A stretch of 26,390 nt of DNA, taken from contig CAVURW010000041.1 in NCBI GenBank assembly GCA_963743595.1, positions 1-26,390 of the forward strand. Reading direction: 5' to 3'. A program made the position numbers and the translations under genes. The notes beneath the pieces were generated by a model, which worked only from the letters and a program-made list of their open reading frames with translations, was not told the DNA's origin and ran no database searches. Below are positions 7,187 to 13,969 of the stretch, piece after piece. Position 1 is the stretch's first letter; each line of letters starts with the position of its first letter. The DNA is from CAVURW01 sp963743595 (GTDB lineage Bacteria > Verrucomicrobiota > Verrucomicrobiia > Methylacidiphilales > UBA1321).

Positions 7187-8083
7187 TTAGGAATTTTTCA
7201 AGAGGTGACTGGCAATTTTCATAGCTAAACTTATGGCTTTTTTATCGGGGTTCCCGACAGCAAAGAAGAGTAGAAACAAGGGTACATTTTGGGAGTTCCT
7301 GAGCGGATAAGGGTTGGGATGTACAGCAGGGAATATGGACTCTAGACGTTCGACCATGTAGTCTCCAATTTCAGCAAATCCGGCTGTTTTCTCTATCGAT
7401 ACTTCATCCTCATCAAAGAGTCCCTTATCGATTGATGTCTTATAAAAACGTTCCTTCCAAGCTGTTTCACCAAAGAAAGTAGTTAGTCGTTTCTCCCATG
7501 ACGGGGGAGGCGGGCCCTTCTTGGTCAGTAGCCGCATGACAGCTTGGCCAAGTGGAAAGAGTAACCATAAGTCAACCGCCCTGGTTTCCGCCAAGGCTTT
7601 TAATGTCGCCCATTCTACCTGCATACCGTATGGGTCTAAAAAGACGACGGCACGGTTATTTTGCCACGGCGTGTCTTTGCACCATTGCTTGAGGACTTCG
7701 TTTGCCCCACCTTTTTTGATTTTGATAGATTTTGCTTTAAGAGGGAAACAAACCTTTAGCTTTTCCAATTCTTCTACATGATCACTCGATTTTTCGATAA
7801 AGAGATACTGTTTGAAACCGGGATCTATCTCTAAGGCAATGAGCGCTGAACCTTTCAAATAATCTTGAGTAGTTTGCTCTGCCAAATCTTGGAAAAGATC
7901 TGGCTCGTGATTTTCCTTTTTGACATAGCACGCTCCCGTTCCCGCAAATGCATCGACGTACCAGGTTGTGAAATAGCCAGCCTGCTTATTTTTACTAAAA
8001 ATCTGGGTGTAAGGCACCAAATAGCTTTTGAGTTTATCCAGTTTTGTCTTCGTCCAATCTCCTCCAAATTGATGCGCAGTCAT
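7187..8083 (-). CDS. tcmP: Three-Cys-motif partner protein TcmP
   Basis: A 298-residue protein with the hallmarks of the TcmP family: an opening with the pattern W-T--KL--L--YL, then YVDAFAGTGACY (about residues 43-54), resembling a methyltransferase nucleotide-binding loop, LFIEKSSDHVEEL, and VVFLDPYGMQVEW (about residues 145-157), like an acidic motif IV. The length is normal for the family. TcmP proteins are named for their habit of sitting next to a Gp37/Gp68 (DUF5131) three-Cys protein, and that gene lies directly upstream here with an 87-bp gap on the same strand, so the two are probably co-transcribed. The biochemical role is not established; DNA or nucleotide modification is a reasonable guess from the motifs and from the mobile context. 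There is no sign of decay. The family is secure, the function open. Confidence 0.88.
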   Translation of the reverse strand: MTAHQFGGDWTKTKLDKLKSYLVPYTQIFSKNKQAGYFTTWYVDAFAGTGACYVKKENHEPDLFQDLAEQTTQDYLKGSALIALEIDPGFKQYLFIEKSSDHVEELEKLKVCFPLKAKSIKIKKGGANEVLKQWCKDTPWQNNRAVVFLDPYGMQVEWATLKALAETRAVDLWLLFPLGQAVMRLLTKKGPPPPSWEKRLTTFFGETAWKERFYKTSIDKGLFDEDEVSIEKTAGFAEIGDYMVERLESIFPAVHPNPYPLRNSQNVPLFLLFFAVGNPDKKAISLAMKIASHLLKNS

Positions 8084-8170
8084 GAGTCGGTATTAGGATG
8101 GAAGTTAGCTGACTTAACGCTGCACGGCTCTGGTTCAAAAGTCGGGGTTTTGCGGGCCAATCGTAACTGT

Positions 8171-8965
8171 TTATTGTGCGTTAATGTAGGCGACTTGCTG
8201 GATTGAATTGGAAGTACGATCATCAGGCCAGCAATGATAGGTTTTATAGTCTAGCAAATTTCCCTTGGACTTTGGTCTATAAGCTGAATGCTGTTTGAAA
8301 AAATACGTCACATTACGCTTAGCACAGTCGTCCCGAATTTTAAGAGCCCAGGCCAAGTCCATTTCCCGGAAGTGTGCTCCAGACTCTCCCCCTACAATAA
8401 TCCAGTCGAGCCCATCGGCTTTTCCATGTCTAATCTGTATCTCGCCAACTAGAGGTTCAGCCGAAACAAAATGGATTCTCGAAGGAACCGCCAACAGTGA
8501 CTCGATTCTTTTGTCGTAATGTTCCTGATTTTCAGCAGAAGTCCCTAACCATACATTTGACCACCCGCTGGTTCCCCAAGTTCGAGGAAGCATGGTCGAG
8601 ATATTTTGAGGTCTTTTTGTCAGAAGAAGCCAATCAAGATGCGGCGTGGCTTGAATCACTTGGAATAGATCTTGCCTCACGGTAACAAGGTCAAGCCGAT
8701 CTTCAAACACATCAGCGAGTGACGCGCAAAACACTTTCGGACGTCGGCCAAGACCTTGTGCATTCCGATTCCAAGTCTGTGGCTGTTTCCATGTAGCAGC
8801 GGACGTCCTGACTCGCGATCCACTGCTCCCCCAGATTACTTTCCAGTTGGCGCGATGGATGGCCATCCTCTCAGCATAACAATGTAGGCACCCTGGGCTA
8901 ATTTTTGCGCAGCCTATCCAAGGATTGAAAGTGTAATCGGTCCACTCTATGGTTGATTCAGCCAT
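8171..8965 (-). CDS. Phage Gp37/Gp68 family (DUF5131) three-Cys protein
   Basis: From the ATG at 8965 this gives a 264-residue protein starting MAESTIEWTDYTFNPWIGC, the family's conserved opening; the in-frame codons upstream (to 8986) are not conserved-looking. The signature Cys cluster is C-x5-C-x2-C in GCAKISPGCLHCYAE (about residues 19-30), resembling a radical-SAM-type iron-sulfur ligand set with altered spacing. Further family motifs are FCASLADVFED, LDWLLLTKRP, NVWLGTSAEN, HFVSAEPLVGEI and DWIIVGGESG, typical of the Gp37/Gp68 family known from actinophages and bacterial islands, followed by FFKQ near the C-terminus. It probably forms a functional unit with TcmP downstream; the chemistry is unknown. 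No clear Shine-Dalgarno is seen upstream. No truncation or frameshift. Confidence 0.9.
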   Translation of the reverse strand: MAESTIEWTDYTFNPWIGCAKISPGCLHCYAERMAIHRANWKVIWGSSGSRVRTSAATWKQPQTWNRNAQGLGRRPKVFCASLADVFEDRLDLVTVRQDLFQVIQATPHLDWLLLTKRPQNISTMLPRTWGTSGWSNVWLGTSAENQEHYDKRIESLLAVPSRIHFVSAEPLVGEIQIRHGKADGLDWIIVGGESGAHFREMDLAWALKIRDDCAKRNVTYFFKQHSAYRPKSKGNLLDYKTYHCWPDDRTSNSIQQVAYINAQ

Positions 8966-9344
8966 TAATAGGTAAACTAACCACAATTACAGGTATACGC
9001 AAGAATACTCGAAACGATGCTTCACACCTGTACTTAGACGATGATGCACATCCAACCCAAAAATGGCTTAGGAAGTTTCGACCAGCTTAATATTATGCCT
9101 GTTAGAGACTGTGCGCATGAAAAGCACGGAATAGCGGGAGAAGTTCACGCGATCAGCAGGAGCTCCTCTGCCGATGAGTTGATCGTGGGGTCAGAACCTC
9201 AAAAAAAGGTTTCTGGTCCTGTTGGCAAAGCTCGGTGGGTTTTTGAAGAAGTGAGCAAGCTTCTTCGCCACCAACAGCAAAAGATTGTTAGGGTCGTCAA
9301 GGCTCTCCTGATTGCTCAAGGAGCGAAAGCGATTTAATTTAGAT
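8966..9344. other. Upstream region of the three-Cys gene with one weak ORF
   Basis: This should hold the promoter for the minus-strand DUF5131-tcmP pair. Nothing better than weak AT-rich -10-like hexamers is visible just upstream of 8965. The only long reading frame is the plus-strand ORF 9041-9337 listed separately. Confidence 0.35.
9041..9337 (+). CDS. Hypothetical ORF (98 aa), doubtful
   Basis: A 98-codon frame without a recognisable family. The C-terminal half could be a basic helical segment (ARWVFEEVSKLLRHQQQKIV). There is no Shine-Dalgarno and the composition is not clearly coding. The opposite strand has only shorter broken frames. It could be a fragment of an older gene or chance. 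It is reported because it is the only frame filling this gap. Confidence 0.18.
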   Translation: MMHIQPKNGLGSFDQLNIMPVRDCAHEKHGIAGEVHAISRSSSADELIVGSEPQKKVSGPVGKARWVFEEVSKLLRHQQQKIVRVVKALLIAQGAKAI

Positions 9345-9764
9345 ATGAACAACGAAAATAATAGCACCACTCCAGGACCAACTTTTGCTTCAACACATCA
9401 AAATGCTGACTACAGAATCGATCTAGGACCAAACCCTGTCGATCTCCCATTTTTCAGCACTAATTCAGCATTGGCTGGTATTGCTTCCACATATTAAGAA
9501 CAACCAGCTCCGGCTATATGTTTCACCGGAACCCCTCCTCCAGGATTTACAGGTCAAGCACCTGTAACACCATCCTCGACTACGTGGGGTTTAGTAGAGC
9601 AATTTTATATCGCACCTCTGGAAAAGATGGATACACTAGAACATCATGCTTTTATTTGCTTAACAGGAGATGTGAAGGCTGCAATTTCGTGCGGGATTGT
9701 TGGCGGGATTGGGACGGGCAAGGCGGTCGTAAAGGCTTGGTTTGAAGCGCATTTTCTAGTGTGA
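9345..9764 (+). pseudogene. 139-codon reading frame interrupted by a single in-frame TAA
   Basis: ATG at 9345 reads MNNENNSTTPGPTFASTHQN and on to IASTY, meets TAA at 9495-9497, and continues in the same frame for 88 codons: EQPAPAICFTGTPPPGFTGQ, a middle with STTWGLVEQFYIAPLEKMD, and an end with GDVKAAISCGIVGGIGTG and KAWFEAHFLV before TGA at 9762. Both halves have similar composition (N-, P-, T-rich start; Gly/Ala-rich hydrophobic segment near the end), so this looks like one gene with one nonsense mutation. The Gly-rich hydrophobic C-terminal segment recalls small membrane-active or exported peptides, but no family is recognised. A start in the second half (ATG at about 9624, MDTLEHHAF) could still give a short protein. 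Confidence 0.4.
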
Positions 9765-10228
9765 AGATTGGCGGCGTTGGTGACGTGGAGATGGTGCCAG
9801 TGGGATCGGTTTGGTGAGTGAACTTGTGGATTGGAAGTGGGGCGGATTTAGCGCGGAAGATTGTCGGGAGTCGTGTGTTTTTAGGCAAGCCGAATGAGCC
9901 CGAAAGATTCCTCATTAGCTCAAAGGGATTGCACTTGCGCAGAGCCATTGCGGACGGTGTGCAGACAACGCCAGCGACCATCGGGAGCCGAGACTATACC
10001 CCACCCCGCCAACTTCTCCCCCTCGGGTCGGGTTTGGGGCCGGAACAGGCCCCGAGCGACGCCAGGAGCACCCTAAATAATGTGAGGACGACATTCCCCC
10101 CTAAGGTTTTAACCTGGGGGATGGAGAGGGCTCTGCCCGGTCCGAACCTAATCTTTATTGCCTTTCTGTCTTTTGCCTTCTGTCTTCTGCTAGTAGGGCG
10201 ATCAATTCTTGTGATCGGGCAGAGATTG
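9765..10228. other. Gene-poor stretch with GC-rich palindromes
   Basis: No recognisable gene. A plus-strand frame from 9818 (starting NLWIGSGADLARKIVGSRVF) has some coding character for about 55 codons, then runs into a GC-rich block. That block contains GGGGCC-GGAACA-GGCCCC (10036-10053), an overlapping CTCGGG/CCCGAG pair, and a bulged hairpin CCCCC...AGGT/ACCT...GGGGG (10096-10120). None has a T-run, so they are not typical terminators; they look like an intergenic repeat element. Confidence 0.4.
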
Positions 10229-10531
10229 TCACTCTGCCTGCCACTTCCTGTGGCACCCATAGCCGCTTTCCTGTAGCGCCATTTCGATATGCTGAACCAT
10301 AACAACGAGGCGGGTCTCCATCGTTCCAGGTCCAATTTTTCTTAGCTGCCTCCATGAAGCTTTTTGAAGCCATACGGACGCTTCTTGAAGAGATTCGGCT
10401 ACTTCTTGACGCCTTTTGACAACCTTCTGGCACCCTGCGCTTTTTTCGGCTTCAAACGGTTGCCGTTTCTCTTCAGCCAAGACGCTTTTTGACGCCTTTT
10501 GACACCAGCAATCAATCTTATGCAAAAGCAT
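10229..10531 (-). CDS. Doubtful repeat-rich small ORF (100 aa)
   Basis: From ATG 10531 the frame reads a Lys/Ala/Ser/Gln-rich sequence with imperfect repeats (CQKASKSV, CQKVVKRRQEV, LQKASWRQL), caused by repeated GTCAAAAGGCGTCAA-type DNA (10400-10510). A second minus-strand frame (ending at 10155) also reads as plausible protein in its C-terminal half (WTWNDGDPPRCYG), so the true frame is uncertain. The group II intron begins about 40 bp upstream of the ATG and may have separated it from its promoter. It may be a small repeat-borne gene or non-coding. Confidence 0.2.
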   Translation of the reverse strand: MLLHKIDCWCQKASKSVLAEEKRQPFEAEKSAGCQKVVKRRQEVAESLQEASVWLQKASWRQLRKIGPGTMETRLVVMVQHIEMALQESGYGCHRKWQAE

Positions 10532-11159
10532 AAACGTATTGCGTCTGTTGCGAACTGATGTTGATACAAGTAGTGTTCTATATGAAGTCAGGTGACACCA
10601 TAAGAAGAACCTGCGGTTCCGTCCGCAGTAGCCTAGCGGCATTGGCGCGGGGGGTAACTCCCGGGTCAAAAGCTGCCGTGACATCATCCCATCCTCATCA
10701 TGAGGCGGGGCTCACTGTGAAGTGTGCCCTGAGCCTGATAGCGTTAATTGGGCATAGGGACAGGCTGATTGGCAAGTCTAATGTAAGTGAACTGAGTAAA
10801 AGTGTCGTTAATACGAAAGAGCCCAAAACGCTGGTAGGCTCTGACCAAAATGGTAAAGCGGTGAGTTGTCTTCTGTTAGACGGGAAGCACACGGATCACA
10901 GAACCGCCGGCATACTATCAGAGACTAAACCAATCGTGTACTTGTATCGAAACAGGATAAGCCCGATATCTTGCCTTCACTGGGCAGGCGTCTCCGTAAG
11001 GAGCACTGATGAGATAGCGGGTATGAGAGGTTGGAAAAAGCAAATGCTGTTCTGTAATGGAACGGATAGAAGACGATCTTCAACACGAAAGTGTGCCCAC
11101 TTCCAACTGGTCGTGAATGACGAGAGAGTTCGTAGAACCTGCTTAGGAGGGAATGTCAA

Positions 11160-12665
11160 ATGAACATGGTTAACCCCATGTGTGCGCCCTCCGATAAAGC
11201 GCTCAACTGGAACCAGATCAACTGGAAAAAGTGTGAGCAATTTGTGCGCAGGCTGCAAGCGCGTATCGTCAAGAGCATACGGGAAAAGCGTTGGGGCAAG
11301 GTGCAAGCCTTGCAGCGACTCTTGACCCATTCGTTTTCCGGTCGAGCCTTGGCCGTGAAACGAGTTACGGAAAATAAAGGCAAACGCACGGCGGGAGTCG
11401 ACCGGGTTCTCTGGAAGACTCTGGCCAGCAAAGCAGTGGCGATTGAGTCGCTGGGCGGTCGGGGCTATCGGCCCCAGCCGTTACGGCGCATTTACATCCC
11501 CAAATCCAACGGTAAGCTTCGCCCGCTGGGCATCCCCACCATGAAGGATCGAGCGATGCAGGCACTTCACCTGCTCGGCCTGATCCCGATTGCGGAGACC
11601 CTGGCGGATCGAAACTCCTATGGATTTCGCCCCGAACGGTCCACCCACGATGCCTTGGAGCAATGCCACGGCATCTTGTCCAAGGAGTACTCGCCCCAGT
11701 GGATTTTGGAGGGTGATATTAAAGGATGTTTTGATCATATCAGTCACGATTGGATGCTGCGGAACATTCCCATGAACCGGGGCATCCTGAGTAAGTGGTT
11801 AAAGGCCGGTTTTGTCGAAAATCGAACCCTGTTCCCCACAGTCGCGGGAACTCCTCAGGGCGGGATCATTTCCCCAACCCTGGCCAACATGACCTTGGAT
11901 GGGTTGGAAAGCCTTCTGAAAGAACGATTTCCCATCGTAATTAAGAAGAGCCTCCGCCATAACCCCAAAGTCCACTTGGTACGGTACGCCGATGACTTCA
12001 TTATCACCGCAGCGGATAAAACCTTGCTTGAAAATGAAGTGCGTCCCTTGGTCGAGCAGTTTTTGTGCGACCGAGGGCTGGTCCTTTCACCCGAAAAGAC
12101 CAAAATCACGCATATCGACAAAGGGTTTGATTTCGTCGGCCAAAACGTACGCAAGTACAACGGTACCCTGCTGATCCAACCCTCCAAGAAAAACACCCTC
12201 GCGTGCTTGGATAAAGTTCGGCAGGCCATCGACCGTTCGGGTGCCCTCGACCAAGTGGCCGTGATCAAACAACTCAATCCCATCCTGCGCGGCTGGTCCA
12301 ATTACCATCGGCATGCGGTGTCCAAACGCCGCTTTTGCTGGATGGAAATCGCCGTGCAAAACTGTCTCTGGTTCTGGGCTAAACGCCGCCACCAGCACAA
12401 GCCATTTCCCTGGATCGTCCATAAGTACTGGCGATACTTTAATGGCAAGAAGGTGTTTGCTGCGGATACCGGAAAACGGACCGATAAGGGGCAAAGCATC
12501 TGGGCCAAGCTACTCTGCTTGAGTCAGGTACGCATCGTCCGTTTCCGCCGACTTCGAATCGATGCCAATCCTTTCGACCCGGCCTGGTATTCGTATTTTG
12601 AAGAGCGCCCCCTCTTTAAGAAGTTTGGCATTCGAATGAACCCGAAACAGCCTCCCGTAACATGA
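11160..12665 (+). CDS. ltrA: Group II intron reverse transcriptase/maturase lacking HNH domain
   Basis: A 501-residue LtrA-type protein encoded in intron domain IV. It assists splicing and reverse-transcribes the intron into new sites. The opening region (KRVTENKGKRTAGVDRVLWK) and RT blocks are all present: PLRRIYIPKSNGKLRPLGIP, SYGFRPERSTHDAL, EGDIKGCFDHI, GTPQGGIISPTLANM, and the catalytic VRYADDF with YADD at residues 276-279, then LSPEKTKITHIDKGFDFVG and the maturase (X) domain with LRGWSNYHRH. The protein ends soon after the ANPFDPAWYSYFEER motif; relatives in this group usually continue with an HNH endonuclease of about 60-100 residues, which is missing here, and domain V follows closely. 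A strong AGGAGG ribosome site (11145-11150) sits nine bases before the ATG. The polymerase looks active; retrohoming would have to be endonuclease-independent. Confidence 0.95.
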   Translation: MNMVNPMCAPSDKALNWNQINWKKCEQFVRRLQARIVKSIREKRWGKVQALQRLLTHSFSGRALAVKRVTENKGKRTAGVDRVLWKTLASKAVAIESLGGRGYRPQPLRRIYIPKSNGKLRPLGIPTMKDRAMQALHLLGLIPIAETLADRNSYGFRPERSTHDALEQCHGILSKEYSPQWILEGDIKGCFDHISHDWMLRNIPMNRGILSKWLKAGFVENRTLFPTVAGTPQGGIISPTLANMTLDGLESLLKERFPIVIKKSLRHNPKVHLVRYADDFIITAADKTLLENEVRPLVEQFLCDRGLVLSPEKTKITHIDKGFDFVGQNVRKYNGTLLIQPSKKNTLACLDKVRQAIDRSGALDQVAVIKQLNPILRGWSNYHRHAVSKRRFCWMEIAVQNCLWFWAKRRHQHKPFPWIVHKYWRYFNGKKVFAADTGKRTDKGQSIWAKLLCLSQVRIVRFRRLRIDANPFDPAWYSYFEERPLFKKFGIRMNPKQPPVT

Positions 12666-12703
12666 CTCGGTTCTGCCTTCTACAGCAGGACTTCTCACGG
12701 CTC

Positions 12704-12737
12704 GAGCCGGATGAAGGGAAACTTTCAAGTCCGGTTC
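12704..12737 (+). ncRNA. Group II intron domain V
   Basis: A 34-nt hairpin with paired ends GAGCCGG/CCGGTTC, the catalytic AGC triad, a two-base bulge region and an inner stem GAAGG-GAAA-CTTTC with a GNRA tetraloop. It is positioned just after the maturase stop and just before a domain VI-like hairpin. Confidence 0.9.
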
Positions 12738-12774
12738 CAAGGGGAGGAGTTGGTAGTAATATCAACTCCTTACC

Positions 12775-13228
12775 CGGTCCAAATTTTATTCCCCTGAACA
12801 ACGAGAAGGGTTCTTCCTCGCACCTGCTGCGGTCCAGCCCTCCCGCCCAACCTTGTTGAGCAACCTGTCTGATTGTCGGCAGGCTCGAGACCGAAAACCA
12901 AACCCTCAGTTTGGGTTTGAGGGCTTCCGAGCAGGTCGACAATTCGTGCTGGTCCCGGGAAGCTCACACCAACAGAAAACGGCCGACTTCAGAACAGGCG
13001 CGGCACAACGGGGAACGGGGTTTGCATCCCTGCCGTTATTGATGATGGATAGTGGTGGATGGTGACTGTTATTTGTATTTTGTTTTGGTCGGCTCTCTTA
13101 GTTAGGCAGGTTGCTGGCAGGTCGTTAGTCGATGGGTGTCGGCAAGTTGACCTTATTTGGCAGCGCCCTTAAATCCTCGTTCCCGGTGGGCGAACAGTTC
13201 AACAGTTCGAGTGCATGCGCTCGTCCAT
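12775..13228. other. Intergenic region without a recognisable gene
   Basis: This lies between the 3' end of the group II intron and the 3' end of the minus-strand Rhs operon. A 70-codon plus-strand frame (12853-13065) has no coding character. A short inverted repeat CCCTCA/TGAGGG is near 12905-12926. An 8-bp tandem duplication AACAGTTC x2 is at 13193-13208, close to a palindrome GAGTGCATGCGCTC (13209-13222) just beyond the operon's last stop codon; the latter could act as a weak terminator but has no T-run. Confidence 0.4.
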
Positions 13229-13969
13229 CTAATCCACGATATTCGGGTCGAGAAGTAATTTAGTCATTGACAGTGCGGCAATGTCGTAAAGAACATGCGC
13301 AATGATCAATGATGTCAAACGTCGTTCGATAGCATATGCAACCGAGAAGCCGAAACCCAACACAAAAAAAGGTAAAACCGATGTAGATCCGAGATAGAGA
13401 TGCATTAGTACTCTCAAGGCGGCAACAGAACAAACGGCGAGCTCAGTTGATATTTTCTTTTCAAGTTGATTGAAAATATAACCCATTAAAATAAGTTCTT
13501 CATAAATCGGGTCGATAATTCCAACTGTTACTAACACAAGCCAATTTATGTGACCAGTAAACGCAAGAGTTGGTTGCCTGGATGGGATGAAGTGAATGGG
13601 GATGTCTGGATGTTGTGCAACAAGATGTGCGTAGTAGTAAGTGTAGTTTGCAAGATATATTATAAAAAATAATAAAATCCCGATAAATAGAGTTTTAAGA
13701 TTAGCTGTCAATCTAAAATCATTAAGCCTCCAACCCCTCAGAAACAAATAGAATAAAAACGGAGAAAGTATGAGTACTTCAGTAGTGCATGTACTTAGAA
13801 TGCCTCCCGAATATGAATCGATTGTAAATAAAGTAATGTACCCCCCAAAGAATTCTGAAAACATGAAAGGCCCGAGCGTTAATATCAATATAACAGTAAA
13901 CTCTAGCCAGGAATGTTCTAATTCGGGCCGTAGCCATTCGCTATGGGCCCTTTGTTTTCGGTGTTCCAT
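13229..13969 (-). CDS. CPBP-family (Abi/CAAX-like) membrane protein, translationally coupled to the Rhs gene
   Basis: A 246-residue multi-spanning membrane protein from the ATG at 13969, which overlaps the Rhs stop as TGATG; a start 18 bases upstream (13987) is possible but less likely. At least six hydrophobic segments are visible (for example LFIGILLFFIIYLANYTYYY and WLVLVTVGIID). The three CPBP regions are in order: IYEELILMGYIFNQ (about 154-167), ALRVLMHLYLG (about 185-195) and IIAHVLYD (about 221-228). The Glu-Glu and the last His/Asp are kept, but the Arg of the usual EExxxR and the Phe of FxxxH are replaced, so protease activity is uncertain. CPBP proteins include prenyl-protein proteases and bacteriocin self-immunity proteins. 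Placement as the last, coupled gene after an Rhs protein is the classic immunity position. The family call is good, the immunity role inferred. Confidence 0.82.
   Translation of the reverse strand: MEHRKQRAHSEWLRPELEHSWLEFTVILILTLGPFMFSEFFGGYITLFTIDSYSGGILSTCTTEVLILSPFLFYLFLRGWRLNDFRLTANLKTLFIGILLFFIIYLANYTYYYAHLVAQHPDIPIHFIPSRQPTLAFTGHINWLVLVTVGIIDPIYEELILMGYIFNQLEKKISTELAVCSVAALRVLMHLYLGSTSVLPFFVLGFGFSVAYAIERRLTSLIIAHVLYDIAALSMTKLLLDPNIVD

Larger units (their letters stand above)
10573..12774 (+). mobile_element. Group II intron (ribozyme plus maturase)
   Basis: The 3' end is well marked: domain V is the 34 bases at 12704-12737, starting GAGCC (catalytic AGC triad at 12705-12707), with a GAAA tetraloop and closing GGTTC. 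It is followed by a domain VI-like hairpin (GGAGTTG...CAACTCC, about 12746-12769) and an AY-type end near 12773. The 5' end is inferred at GTGTTC (about 10573), because highly structured RNA-like sequence (hairpin CTGCGG/CCGCAG at 10611-10628, CGGCA/TGCCG at 10637-10678) begins there and the distance to the maturase start (about 590 bp) suits domains I-III. A start at the GTGTGCCC at 10722 is an alternative. The element inserts on the plus strand between unrelated gene-poor sequences. Boundaries are approximate to a few bases at the 3' end and uncertain at the 5' end. Confidence 0.85.

Noticed and set aside
6901..7224. 107-codon plus-strand frame near the TcmP stop
   Set aside because: There is no ribosome site, no motif, a random-looking basic composition, and overlap with the 3' end of tcmP.
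9652..9981. 109-codon minus-strand frame
   Set aside because: It runs opposite the interrupted 9345-9764 frame and into unsupported sequence; Ser/Pro/Thr richness is typical of antisense translation.
10691..10703. Hairpin CCTCA-TCA-TGAGG before GTGTGCCC as a group IIC-type insertion site
   Set aside because: Structured intron-like sequence already begins about 120 bp upstream and the maturase resembles the HNH-bearing class, so this hairpin is more likely internal to the intron.
10558..11163. 201-codon plus-strand open frame before the maturase gene
   Set aside because: It lies in the structured RNA (domains I-III) of the group II intron, shows paired hairpins rather than codon structure, and has no family-like sequence.
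10138..12782. CCCGGTCC followed by AT-rich sequence on both sides of the group II intron, as a possible target duplication
   Set aside because: Group II introns do not create target duplications, the upstream copy is over 400 bp from the intron start, and the shared stretch is only eight bases.
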